Assembly (NCBI GenBank): GCA_029939875.1
Contig: JAOZSC010000077.1
Span: 1 to 8,919 of the forward strand
Reading direction: 5' to 3'
Length of the DNA: 8,919 nt
DNA from: Desulfobacterales bacterium
GTDB lineage: Bacteria > Desulfobacterota > Desulfobacteria > Desulfobacterales > JAFDCJ01
Positions 1 to 6,835 of the stretch are shown piece by piece (position 1 is the stretch's first letter; every line of letters starts with the position of its first letter). A program made the position numbers and the translations under genes. Under the pieces are notes generated by a model that saw only the letters and a program-made list of their open reading frames with translations, had not been told where the DNA came from and made no database searches.

Positions 1-142
1 TTTGATGATTTTGATGGTGTGAAGATCTTTTGCTCATGGCGTAAATTTTTCCACCGGGAGCGGTCTCCAGCGTAAAGGGTGCCATCAACAGGAAAAGACC
101 CAGCGTCGCGCACAGTACTATTTTTAGCATCGAAAGTTTCAT
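1..142 (-). CDS. Secreted protein of unknown function (N-terminal 47 codons, cut by window edge)
   Basis: The visible part begins MKLSMLKIVLCATLGLFL and has a classic Sec signal peptide: Lys residues at the N-terminus, then a hydrophobic core at about residues 6-22. After it comes a polar, His/Ser/Gln-rich stretch (KRSSHHQNHQ, residues 38-47) that runs off base 1. The ATG at 142 is preceded by GAGGA at 148-152 with a 5-base spacer, which fixes the start. A sigma-54-type promoter lies at 243-257, giving a predicted leader of about 90 nt, so the gene probably has its own transcript rather than depending on the response regulator operon upstream. The product is likely exported. I do not recognise the family and too little is visible to assign a function. 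Confidence is high that this is a real start and low on role. Confidence 0.72.
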   Translation of the reverse strand, partial: MKLSMLKIVLCATLGLFLLMAPFTLETAPGGKIYAMSKRSSHHQNHQ

Positions 143-422
143 TTTTATCCTCTTTGGTATCGTTTACGGTTGGCCCAATACGGCCCCCTGCTGTTGTCGG
201 CAAGAACATCCGGCGTTACTTTTTGAGGACCAGGAGATACATGCAGAAATGGTGCCAACTTTTTGATATAAGTTTAAATGGCAATAAATTCGGTAGAATA
301 AAATGAAGCCGGTATGGACCCAGAGGAATGGATTGTGAAAAGAAGGAATTAAAACTGGGAGAAAAATTACACAATCGGCGCCGAGAGTCAAAGGGCGCGC
401 TGTATTGCTGCTCCGGCCCGGT
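143..422. other. Intergenic region between the response regulator and the secreted-protein gene
   Basis: No convincing gene was found. It holds the sigma-54 promoter (243-257) and ribosome binding site of the gene starting at 142, plus two palindromes further upstream: TCGGCGCCGA (375-384) and CCGGTT-T-AACCGG (418-430). The second covers the stop codon of the response regulator gene. No hairpin followed by a T-run was seen on the minus strand, so termination of the two-component operon is unexplained here. Confidence 0.6.
243..257 (-). promoter_or_regulatory. Candidate sigma-54 (-24/-12) promoter for the secreted-protein gene
   Basis: On the minus strand the sequence reads TGGCAC-CATTT-CTGC followed by A. 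The -24 element TGGCAC is perfect. The -12 element is CTGC where consensus is TTGC. The GG and GC doublets are separated by exactly 10 bases, as RpoN requires. Transcription would start near 231, about 90 nt before the ATG at 142, in the right orientation. This is one -12 mismatch from the core consensus. The prediction comes from sequence only. Confidence 0.6.
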
Positions 423-1832
423 TTAACCGGTGCGATTTGGGTTGCGAAACGGCTCGGCCGTGATCCCGTATCGGCGCATGACCTGCTGCAGTGCCTGGCG
501 TTCCATACCGCAAAGCCGGGCTGCCCGGGTGACATTGCCCTGGCTTCTGGTTAGCAGGCTGTTGATATAGGTGGTGTTGAAGCGCTGCAGGGTTTCTTCC
601 TTGGCCTGTTTATAGGGCAGATCCTGAACGGTGCTGTCCACCACGCAGGCGGGGCTGCTGCCATCTGTCAGACCCAGATCCCGGGACCGGATTTCATCGC
701 CGGACGAGAACAAGATTCCCTGCATGATGAGATTTTCCATTTCCCGCACGTTACCCTTCCAGGCGCGGTTTACAAATATTTCCAGCAGCTCGGGAGACAG
801 CGTTTTGGCCGGTTTATTCAGCTTGCGACAGTGCTTTTCCAGCAGATGGCTGGCAATCAGGGGAATGTCTTCACGGTGTTCCCGCAAGGCAGGCAGGTGA
901 ATCGGCAGCACATTGAGCCGGTAAAAAAAATCTTCCCGAAACTCCCCGTTTTTTATTTTTTCTCGCAGGGCCTGGTTGGTGGAGGCAACAATGCGAACGT
1001 CAACCGCCACCGAGTGGGTATCGCCCAGGGGTTTAAACTCCTTTTCCTGCAAAACTCGCAGCAGCTTTGCCTGGATGGTGGGACTGACGTCTCCGATTTC
1101 ATCCAGAAAAATGGTGCCGCGGTGTGCTTCCTGAAACAATCCTTTTTTATCCCGGGTGGCATGGGTGAAAGCGCCCTTTTTATAGCCGAACAGCTCGCTT
1201 TCCAGGATAAGTTCCGGCACCGTGGGACAGTTGACCGCCACAAGGGGCCCCTTGCTGCGCGAGCCGAGCGCGTGAATGGCCCTGGCGGTGAGATCTTTTC
1301 CTGTTCCCGACTCTCCGGTGATCAGCACGGTTAAATCTGTTTTGGCGACCATCTGGATGGTTTCATAAACACGTTGCATGACCGCACTTTTGCCGACGAT
1401 GTTTTGAAAGACGTTTTGTTCCCGACACTCTTTTTGCAGCCGGATATTTTCGTTGAGCAGCTGGCTTCGTTCCAGGGCTTTTTCCAGCCGCACCGCCAGC
1501 GCATCCAGGTCGAAGGGTTTGGTGACAAAATCATAGGCGCCGCGCTTCATGGCCTCCACCGCGGTTTCGATATGGCCGAACGCGGTCATCATGACAACCG
1601 TAAGCTGCGGGCTGTCTTTTTTGATTAATTCAAGCAGTCGCAGTCCATCCATTCCCGGCATCTTGATATCGGCAAGCACCAGGTCAAAAAATCCGGCTTC
1701 CAACAGCTGCAGGGCCTGTTCACCGGAAGTCGCCGTTTGCGCATGGCAATTTAGCTCAGGCTCAAGGCTTCTTTTCAACAGCTGCAGCATGTCATGCTCG
1801 TCATCAACGATTAAAATCGATCGGTGGTTCAT
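423..1832 (-). CDS. NtrC-family sigma-54-dependent response regulator
   Basis: A 469-aa protein of three domains, the usual length for the family. The receiver (about residues 4-118) has acidic residues D10/D11, phosphoacceptor D55 (LADIKMPGMDG), T83 and K105. The AAA+ domain (about 145-375) has Walker A GESGTGKD (173-180), Walker B TIFLDE (240-245) and a VASTN sensor I. A Fis-type helix-turn-helix lies at the C-terminus (NVTRAARLCGMERQALQQVM). The sigma-54 contact loop, usually GAFTGA, reads GAFTHA (220-225), keeping the key Phe and Thr. The ATG at 1832 is chosen because AAGGGA (1841-1846) sits 8 bases upstream and the receiver starts at once. An in-frame TTG at 1868 would add 12 unrelated residues that run into a repeat element. 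The protein should bind DNA enhancers and drive RpoN promoters when phosphorylated, most likely by the kinase encoded upstream. Its targets are not stated by the sequence, but sigma-54 promoters at 243-257 and 7400-7414 are candidates. Confidence 0.95.
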   Translation of the reverse strand: MNHRSILIVDDEHDMLQLLKRSLEPELNCHAQTATSGEQALQLLEAGFFDLVLADIKMPGMDGLRLLELIKKDSPQLTVVMMTAFGHIETAVEAMKRGAYDFVTKPFDLDALAVRLEKALERSQLLNENIRLQKECREQNVFQNIVGKSAVMQRVYETIQMVAKTDLTVLITGESGTGKDLTARAIHALGSRSKGPLVAVNCPTVPELILESELFGYKKGAFTHATRDKKGLFQEAHRGTIFLDEIGDVSPTIQAKLLRVLQEKEFKPLGDTHSVAVDVRIVASTNQALREKIKNGEFREDFFYRLNVLPIHLPALREHREDIPLIASHLLEKHCRKLNKPAKTLSPELLEIFVNRAWKGNVREMENLIMQGILFSSGDEIRSRDLGLTDGSSPACVVDSTVQDLPYKQAKEETLQRFNTTYINSLLTRSQGNVTRAARLCGMERQALQQVMRRYGITAEPFRNPNRTG

Positions 1833-1861
1833 CGGGTATTTCCCTTGTGCGTAATCATTCG

Positions 1862-1969
1862 GCCGCAAAGGTACAAAGACACTGAAATTTTATTTGGGGA
1901 TAAATTCTTCCCTTTCTAATTATGCTTTGAACTTTATATTTTTGCTTTGTGACTTGGTGTCTTTGTGGC
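1862..1969. repeat. 108-bp MITE-like/REP-like element with imperfect terminal inverted repeats
   Basis: The arms 1862-1882 and 1949-1969 are 21 bases each and match as inverted repeats at 16 of 21 positions. Both carry a CACAAAGACAC-like core (CAAAGACAC in the left arm, CACAAAGACAC in the complement of the right). The interior (1883-1948) is AT-rich and codes for nothing recognisable. The right arm ends exactly at the base before the kinase stop codon (1970-1972). The left end lies 29 bases upstream of the response regulator start. Elements with CACAAAGACAC-type ends are, as I recall, scattered in intergenic regions of many bacteria including Desulfobacterota, but I cannot verify copy number here. 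In the kinase-regulator mRNA the arms could fold into a long imperfect hairpin. Confidence 0.6.
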
Positions 1970-3481
1970 TCAACGGTCCCCTTTATTTTTTTCCACGGGC
2001 AGCGTAATGGTAAAGGTGGAGCCTTTTCCAATCTCGCTGTCCACGGCAATATCCCCACCGTGATTTCTAATGATGCCATAGCTGACCGAAAGCCCGAGGC
2101 CGGTGCCCTCACCGGTGGGTTTGGTGGTGAAAAAAGGATCGAAAATGCGCGACAGGTTCTTTTTTTCAATGCCATGACCGGTGTCGGCTACCATGATGGA
2201 CAGCAGACCGGTCCGGCTGTCGAAGCTGGTGGTGATTTTGATCATACCGCCACTATCCACGGCGTGCTTGGCATTCATGATCAGGTTGATGAATACCTGC
2301 TTGATTTTTTTTTCATCCAGCTGCAGCGACGGAACCTGCGGATCATACTCAGTTTCAACTCGGATGTCGACCAGGTTGGAGTGATGCTGCATAAAATTCA
2401 AAACATCATCGATAATGTCATGAATCTGGACAACGTCAGTTTCCGGTTCCGATTCCCTGGCAAAATTAAGCAGGTCCTCCACGATGGTTTTGCAATTGCG
2501 GGTGTGTTTTTCAATGGTCTTGAGATCGTCATGGCGTTCTTGTTTGCTGCCTTTGCTTTTCAGCAAAAGCTGGGTGTAACCGAGGATAATTCCCAGGGGA
2601 TTATTGATTTCGTGGGCGACGCCTGCGGAAAGCTGCCCGATGGAGGCCAGCTTCTCGGCCTGGGCCATCTGCCTTTCCATCACCCGGCGCTGTTCGATGT
2701 CTTTGACCAGAAAGTGAATGGTGTCCACAGTAGTCCCGGTGCCTTTGTCCAGACTTCCACTGACCAGCGCTTTAATCTGCCGGCCTTCCTTATTTTTCAA
2801 GTCGACTTCGAAACTGGAGATGAATCCCTGGGTTTTGATGGCTTCGATAATTGCATTCCAGTGCTCATCATTTGCCAGATAGTCCTGCAGCCGCATGCCG
2901 TTGCCGATTGCCCGCTGGGCATGCAATCCCAGCATTTTATAGCCGGCAGGATTCAGATCCACGACCTGCCCGTCTTTTCTACAAACCAGGATCATGTCCT
3001 TTGAAACTTCAAAAATTCGGCGGTACTTGTGCTCGGACTGTGTCAGCGCACGGGTTCTTTCATCCACCATGTACTCAAGATTCTGATTGAGATAAACCAG
3101 TTTTTGGTGGGCGGACTGCAGGGCCTGTTTGTCCTTTAGAATCTGCTGGTATACGATCCAGATGCGTTCAAAAAAAAGCGTGATCGAGGCCACCAGAACG
3201 AACATCAGGGTATTGACCGCACCACTGTAAGGCTGGATGCTTCGCCAGGCAGTTTGTTGTCCGGAAAACAAAAGCACCCGCTTGAGGATATGGCCCACCG
3301 AGCGTGATACTGCAAAAAGCGCCAGACCATAGCACAACCATAACAGATAGGTCCAGATCACATTGTTGCGGTCCTGGCTTCTCAACTTGGTGACCAGCCG
3401 CAGGCACAAAAAGGAGAAGATGATCATTAAAAAGGAGCCGACGCTGTCGACGACCCAGATCGGTATGGCGGAAAAAATCAT
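1970..3481 (-). CDS. PAS-domain sensor histidine kinase, membrane-bound
   Basis: 503 aa. The N-terminus has three hydrophobic segments (about 8-30, 41-63 and 88-110), then a charged coiled-coil-like stretch (about 112-150) and a PAS domain (about 150-263). The HisKA dimerisation domain carries the phosphoacceptor H290 in AGVAHEINNPLG. The HATPase domain has an N box (N399, N403), G1 DTGHG (433-437), the F box DPFFTTK, and G2 GTGLG (459-463). It should autophosphorylate at H290 and pass phosphate to the response regulator encoded next. The ATG at 3481 is preferred: it overlaps the upstream stop as ATGA and has AGGAG (3487-3491) 5 bases away. An upstream in-frame start at 3568 would lie inside the preceding gene. 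There is no large periplasmic loop, so the signal is probably sensed in the membrane, by the PAS domain, or through the 159-aa partner. The stop codon directly abuts the repeat element at 1862-1969. Confidence 0.95.
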   Translation of the reverse strand: MIFSAIPIWVVDSVGSFLMIIFSFLCLRLVTKLRSQDRNNVIWTYLLWLCYGLALFAVSRSVGHILKRVLLFSGQQTAWRSIQPYSGAVNTLMFVLVASITLFFERIWIVYQQILKDKQALQSAHQKLVYLNQNLEYMVDERTRALTQSEHKYRRIFEVSKDMILVCRKDGQVVDLNPAGYKMLGLHAQRAIGNGMRLQDYLANDEHWNAIIEAIKTQGFISSFEVDLKNKEGRQIKALVSGSLDKGTGTTVDTIHFLVKDIEQRRVMERQMAQAEKLASIGQLSAGVAHEINNPLGIILGYTQLLLKSKGSKQERHDDLKTIEKHTRNCKTIVEDLLNFARESEPETDVVQIHDIIDDVLNFMQHHSNLVDIRVETEYDPQVPSLQLDEKKIKQVFINLIMNAKHAVDSGGMIKITTSFDSRTGLLSIMVADTGHGIEKKNLSRIFDPFFTTKPTGEGTGLGLSVSYGIIRNHGGDIAVDSEIGKGSTFTITLPVEKNKGDR

Positions 3482-3957
3482 GAGTGCTCCTGTTTGGGGG
3501 CGCGGGGCGATTGGTCCGCTAAAAGTCGTTTTAAACCGAGGTACAGAAAAATAATTGCCGGCACACACAACAGGTGATCCAGTTTGGCAAGATAGTACAG
3601 ACCCTCAAGCATCTTATTATTCTGCACGCTGGTAATCCGAACGGCCCAGGAACCCGCGTGCTGGAGCTGGATAATTTTAAACTGGTCGTCCAGGGCATGC
3701 ACGAAAACGGCGTCCAGGTTCCACAGCAGGAAAAAAAAGGCGGACAGCTGGATCAGCCGCCAACCGGATTCACGTACCAGCCCCCGCTGTTTTAACCAGT
3801 AGATGAGTCCGCCCATGGAAATGATAAAAAACACGTGGGCCAGCTGGTGGGCGTAGACTCCCTCAATTCCTCCATGGCCCTGGGTGGCCAGGACGGGATT
3901 TGGGATGAACACCAGGCAGGTGGACGCCGCCATAAAAAAAATAGTTTTGATTTTCAT
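3478..3957 (-). CDS. Small membrane protein with signal peptide, coupled to the histidine kinase
   Basis: 159 aa, family not recognised. Residues 1-24 form a signal peptide or first membrane anchor (cleavage possible after VLA at about 24). Three hydrophobic segments follow, at about 36-55, 68-89 and 128-147. Several His and Asp residues sit at or inside membrane segments (H28, H37, H41, D82, H87, D127, H128), a pattern compatible with metal or heme ligation, though this is only suggestive. The gene overlaps the kinase gene by four bases (ATGA), so the two are translationally coupled and probably made in fixed ratio. I infer an accessory sensor or signal-input subunit for the kinase. The ATG at 3957 has only a weak ribosome binding site (AGGTTGACTG, well upstream), but it begins the signal peptide and no better start is visible. 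Confidence 0.85.
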   Translation of the reverse strand: MKIKTIFFMAASTCLVFIPNPVLATQGHGGIEGVYAHQLAHVFFIISMGGLIYWLKQRGLVRESGWRLIQLSAFFFLLWNLDAVFVHALDDQFKIIQLQHAGSWAVRITSVQNNKMLEGLYYLAKLDHLLCVPAIIFLYLGLKRLLADQSPRAPKQEHS

Positions 3958-4333
3958 TTTTCAGTCAACCTAAAGGATTGTGTCGTTTTCAGGTAAGTTC
4001 TTAAAAAGTTGCGGTCGGCCCGCGTAATATGCATTTTGATTTCACTACAGGTGTCAATTTGGGGCGTAATCCGACCTCCTGGTTAAATTTAAAAAACTCG
4101 TCGCAAGCTCCAGCGGTTGTAACTCTTGCACCCTGAACTCTGCTTGTGGGGTCGGAGCCCCAAACCCTGAACCAATCAGTTTAGCTATATTATATTTTTA
4201 TCCGGGTGGCAAATTTAATCACGTTTAAGTTGATTCTTTTTCGGGAAGCGGGATGTTCGGTGAGACCAAGCGGCTTTGTTCCGACAGCGCTGAATTCGCA
4301 ATCCGGGCAGCGTTACCCGGGGGGCATCGAAGA
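3958..4333. other. 376-bp intergenic region upstream of the two-component operon
   Basis: No gene was found. On the minus strand there is a TATAAT box (4189-4194) with no clear -35, and a TTGACA-like -35 (4052-4057) with no good -10, so the operon promoter is not settled. ACCCTGAAC occurs twice in direct orientation (4130-4138 and 4164-4172), flanking a short hairpin TGGGG-TCGGAG-CCCCA (4147-4162). Near the upstream gene's end, CCGGG/CCCGG arms (4303-4307 and 4316-4320) could form a 5-bp stem but lack a T-run, so I do not call a terminator. No GG-N10-GC sigma-54 element was seen facing the operon. Confidence 0.5.
4189..4194 (-). promoter_or_regulatory. Possible sigma-70 -10 box for the two-component operon
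   Basis: The minus strand reads TATAAT in an AT-rich context. The -35 position 17 bases upstream (TAAATT) is a poor match to TTGACA. It would give a leader of about 225 nt carrying the ACCCTGAAC repeats and the GGGG/CCCC hairpin before the ATG at 3957. Weak evidence; an AT-rich stretch can give this box by chance. Confidence 0.25.
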
Positions 4334-4927
4334 TTATTGTGAGCTCTGTTCGGCGGGCATCCGGTGGCGGGTGTAAATTTTATTACCAATGTGCCAGGCT
4401 ATGTAAAAAAAAGCCAAGGACAGGACAAACCAGAATACGGCGCCCACCGGTGGCACCGTGCCGTTAGTACCGCCGAAGGAAAAGATAGCGTCCCGTCCGA
4501 AGCGTTTTACCAGGTTGGCCGAGCGGTAAGCATCATTCACATAGGCGAGCATGGTGAAAACCGGGAGGTACTTGGTGACCAGGCTGATTAACAGACCTTC
4601 AAAAAAATAGTCGTAATATAGTCTGTTGAGCCGGGCCTCGTCGATGTTTCTTGTCAGGCGTTTGGCTTTTTCGGGGTCCTCGCATTTTTTGGCTTCCTGG
4701 CGGATCTTGTACCAGTGCGTAAATTGTTGTTGCAGCCGCCGGTAGCGGCGGGTTTTAAAATTTTTGGATAAAAATTTGGTGATGCCCACCGTAATCAGGG
4801 CGATGACGGATATGGCGAAAGCCGGTCCCAGAGTGTTGAGGGGGGTAAAGGCAATGTCCAGCAGACTTTTGCCATATTGAACGGCGATAAGGATATATCG
4901 CCAGAGAATGTCTAAAAACGCATCCAT
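4334..4927 (-). CDS. DUF106/EMC3-like (Oxa1 superfamily-type) integral membrane protein
   Basis: 197 aa. A hydrophobic N-terminal helix (about 5-27) is followed by three membrane segments: about 35-53 (TLGPAFAISVIALITVGITKFL), 108-128 and 158-180. A long basic, charged helical stretch (about 55-105) lies between the first and second. TM, coiled-coil, TM, TM is the arrangement of the DUF106/EMC3/TMCO1 group related to YidC/Oxa1 insertases. The TPLxxLGP motif before the first segment also fits my recollection of the family. Function here is unknown; a membrane-insertion or assembly role for neighbouring polytopic proteins is inference. No good ribosome binding site precedes the ATG at 4927. The strong terminator at 5021-5055 separates it from the TauE operon, so it must have its own weak promoter or depend on readthrough. 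A family search is needed to confirm the DUF106 link. Confidence 0.82.
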   Translation of the reverse strand: MDAFLDILWRYILIAVQYGKSLLDIAFTPLNTLGPAFAISVIALITVGITKFLSKNFKTRRYRRLQQQFTHWYKIRQEAKKCEDPEKAKRLTRNIDEARLNRLYYDYFFEGLLISLVTKYLPVFTMLAYVNDAYRSANLVKRFGRDAIFSFGGTNGTVPPVGAVFWFVLSLAFFYIAWHIGNKIYTRHRMPAEQSSQ

Positions 4928-5020
4928 AGTAAATTTTTTATAACAGGACCGATCGTCTGTAAAAAATAAATACGGTTATGCAGAAAGTCCAAGTTAGGCT
5001 GTTTCAACCACGAAAATAAA

Positions 5021-5055
5021 AATCCCCGATTGAGCATGTTGCTCAATCGGGGGTT
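5021..5055 (-). terminator. Intrinsic terminator of the TauE operon
   Basis: A perfect 13-bp stem, CCCCGATTGAGCA (5024-5036) with TGCTCAATCGGGG (5040-5052), closes a 3-base loop. Three more pairs, one of them G-T, extend the base. Reading on the minus strand it is followed by ATTTTTATTTTC, a proper U-tract. It begins 13 bases past the stop codon at 5068. The A-rich flank on the other strand is placed for minus-strand termination only. Confidence 0.93.
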
Positions 5056-5067
5056 GATTATCACGTT

Positions 5068-6774
5068 TTAGACCCAAATTTCAATCTTAAAGAAACGGAA
5101 GAACAAAAAGAACAGGGTGATGGCCAGTACGACTTTCAGGGTTTTCTCGCTGAAAAGCTTCTGTGCGCGGCTGCCGAGCATGCCGCCGACAAAGCCGCCG
5201 ATGATAATGGAAATCATCAGCCACATATCCGGCAGGTAGCCGTTCATCAGATACCCCAGAAAAGAGCCGATACTGGAAAAACAGGTTCCGATCAATGAGA
5301 TGGGCACGGCAACGTACATGGGCAGTGCCCCCAGGGTGGTCATGGCCGGCACCAGCAGGAATCCGCCGCCGATACCAAAGCTGCGGGATACGATTCCGAT
5401 AACCAGTCCCAGCAGGCCGAACAGCAGCGGGTTGATGGTGAACTCCTCACCCCAGAATTTGAACCGGTAATCGGTCAGGCCGGATTTGACCGGTTCGATG
5501 CGGCCCATTTCCACCGAGGTGCCTTCGGACTTGGCCTTGGCAACTGCTGCATTGAACTTTTTGACCATGGCCTTAATGTTCTTGCGTTTTTCCATGACCT
5601 TCGGAGAAAGCTCATAAAGGGTCCGGATTCCCATGAGCACCACCAGCACCGCCAGCCATTCCTTGTAGCTTTTCATGGGCAGGTACTGGGTGGCATATTT
5701 TCCCAGCCAGATGGAACCTATGAAAATACCCACCCCGAAGGAGATACCCACCGGCCAGGCGACCCGCCTTTCCTTGACGGCGTAGCGGTAAAAAGAGCCT
5801 AGAGGTGAAAACAGGGTCAGGGCCATATTCGAAGGCCGCAGGACATTGGCGGCGTTGATTCCCACCGGACCGGCGGTTTGCACAACGATCACCTGGAAAG
5901 CCGCCATCAGCATGCCGCCGGCGGCTCCAATCATGGAGAAATAGGTGCCTACAAAGATGGCGCCGATAATAATCCAGAGTGGATTCATGTACCGTCCGCC
6001 CAAAGACAGCCAGAATCCGTTTTTGCTGATATTGTAGCTGCCGGCCTTGGCGCCGTTGACATAAACGTCAAATTTCGTGTTCGGCGGTGTGTGACGAAAG
6101 GATTTAAAGGAGGCCGTGAACTTGCCCGTCTTTTTATCGAGGGAAATTGTGGTGCCCTTGTCCCAGTAGTTTTTCGAGGTGTTGTAATCGCCCATCACGC
6201 TTCGGGCGAAGATGGTGACTTTGCCGACCTTGGTGCTTTCCTTGACGATGGTGTTGATGCCGTAGCTGCTCTGATGGGCATACTTGTAAAATTTCCACTG
6301 TTCGGCGGTTTTAATGGGCCCCAGGACACTTTTGGCTTCAGGGGACAACGCATCATATTTTGCAAGCTTGAACATGGTGGTTTTGTACAGCCCTCTTTTG
6401 CCCCCCTGGGTGAAAAAGGAAGGGCCGCCGAATTTTTTCTGCGCAATTTTGCCGAACTTATCCGGGGCGCTGGTCAGCATGTAGTAAAGCGGCGGTATGG
6501 CGGTGTCCATGGCAAAACCCTTTTGTGGGGCATCTTTTTTAAACCGTTTGAGTTCGTTAACGCCTTCGGTGTCCTTGGGGGCAAACATCTTCTGTTCGGC
6601 AATCGCGATATACAGCTCCTGGCCGGGGGCGATGGTGCCCTCGAGGGTGACCGTGCCGCCGGCCTTGTAGTCGGGGGCTGACAGTGTCACCGCGGAAAAT
6701 GCACCGGTGGGAAGCGCCAGCAGGGCGGCCAGTGCGATAAGCATTAGACTGAACAGGGGTAATTTTTTTCTCAT
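5068..6774 (-). CDS. TauE/SafE-family anion exporter with a large N-terminal extracytoplasmic domain
   Basis: 568 aa, about twice the usual 250-300 aa of the family. A signal peptide (1-28, cleavage likely after FSA) is followed by about 235 residues outside the membrane (29-262) that begin with a beta-rich segment (GGTVTLEGTIAPGQELYIAI). The permease spans about 264-565 and shows the two-fold repeat of TauE/SafE (DUF81) proteins, with glycine signatures GAAGGMLMAAF (283-293) and GIGGGFLLVPAM (467-478). A basic cytoplasmic loop lies between the halves (about 390-445). Family members export sulfite, sulfoacetate or related organosulfur anions; the substrate here is not shown. Two adjacent ATGs exist. 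AGGAGG (6780-6785) is 5 bases from the ATG at 6774 but only 2 from that at 6777, so 6774 is preferred. It follows the 143-aa gene by about 60 bases, and a strong terminator follows it. Confidence 0.92.
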   Translation of the reverse strand: MRKKLPLFSLMLIALAALLALPTGAFSAVTLSAPDYKAGGTVTLEGTIAPGQELYIAIAEQKMFAPKDTEGVNELKRFKKDAPQKGFAMDTAIPPLYYMLTSAPDKFGKIAQKKFGGPSFFTQGGKRGLYKTTMFKLAKYDALSPEAKSVLGPIKTAEQWKFYKYAHQSSYGINTIVKESTKVGKVTIFARSVMGDYNTSKNYWDKGTTISLDKKTGKFTASFKSFRHTPPNTKFDVYVNGAKAGSYNISKNGFWLSLGGRYMNPLWIIIGAIFVGTYFSMIGAAGGMLMAAFQVIVVQTAGPVGINAANVLRPSNMALTLFSPLGSFYRYAVKERRVAWPVGISFGVGIFIGSIWLGKYATQYLPMKSYKEWLAVLVVLMGIRTLYELSPKVMEKRKNIKAMVKKFNAAVAKAKSEGTSVEMGRIEPVKSGLTDYRFKFWGEEFTINPLLFGLLGLVIGIVSRSFGIGGGFLLVPAMTTLGALPMYVAVPISLIGTCFSSIGSFLGYLMNGYLPDMWLMISIIIGGFVGGMLGSRAQKLFSEKTLKVVLAITLFFLFFRFFKIEIWV

Positions 6775-6779
6775 CATCT

Positions 6780-6785
6780 CCTCCT
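6780..6785 (-). promoter_or_regulatory. Ribosome binding site deciding between two adjacent ATGs
   Basis: Minus strand AAAGGAGGAG-ATG-ATG. The full AGGAGG is 2 bases from the first ATG (6777) and 5 from the second (6774). Normal spacing favours the second. The two choices differ by one Met residue. Confidence 0.7.
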
Positions 6786-6835
6786 TTAGGTGTTAGGTTT
6801 TGAAGCTTAATATTTAAATGCTTCGATTTAATTTG

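Noticed and set aside
375..430. Palindromes after the response regulator gene as a terminator
   Set aside because: TCGGCGCCGA has no loop, and neither palindrome is directly followed by a U-tract on the minus strand.
1833..1868. Upstream TTG start for the response regulator
   Set aside because: It would add 12 residues unlike any receiver domain and begin inside the repeat element. The ATG at 1832 has AAGGGA at proper distance.
1949..3004. 351-codon open frame on the plus strand
   Set aside because: It lies antisense to the histidine kinase, whose PAS, HisKA and HATPase motifs are intact. It has no ribosome binding site or recognisable domain.
3482..3568. Upstream start for the histidine kinase
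   Set aside because: It would overlap the coupled 159-aa gene by about 90 bases. The ATGA overlap with AGGAG at 3487-3491 is the normal arrangement.
5878..6681. 267-codon open frame on the plus strand
   Set aside because: It is antisense to the N-terminal domain of the TauE/SafE protein and shows no family features. It is a product of codon bias on the other strand.
6802..6824. GAAGC/GCTTC inverted repeat between the 143-aa and TauE genes
   Set aside because: Only a 5-bp stem with an AT-rich 13-base loop and no U-tract. It is too weak to call a terminator or processing site.
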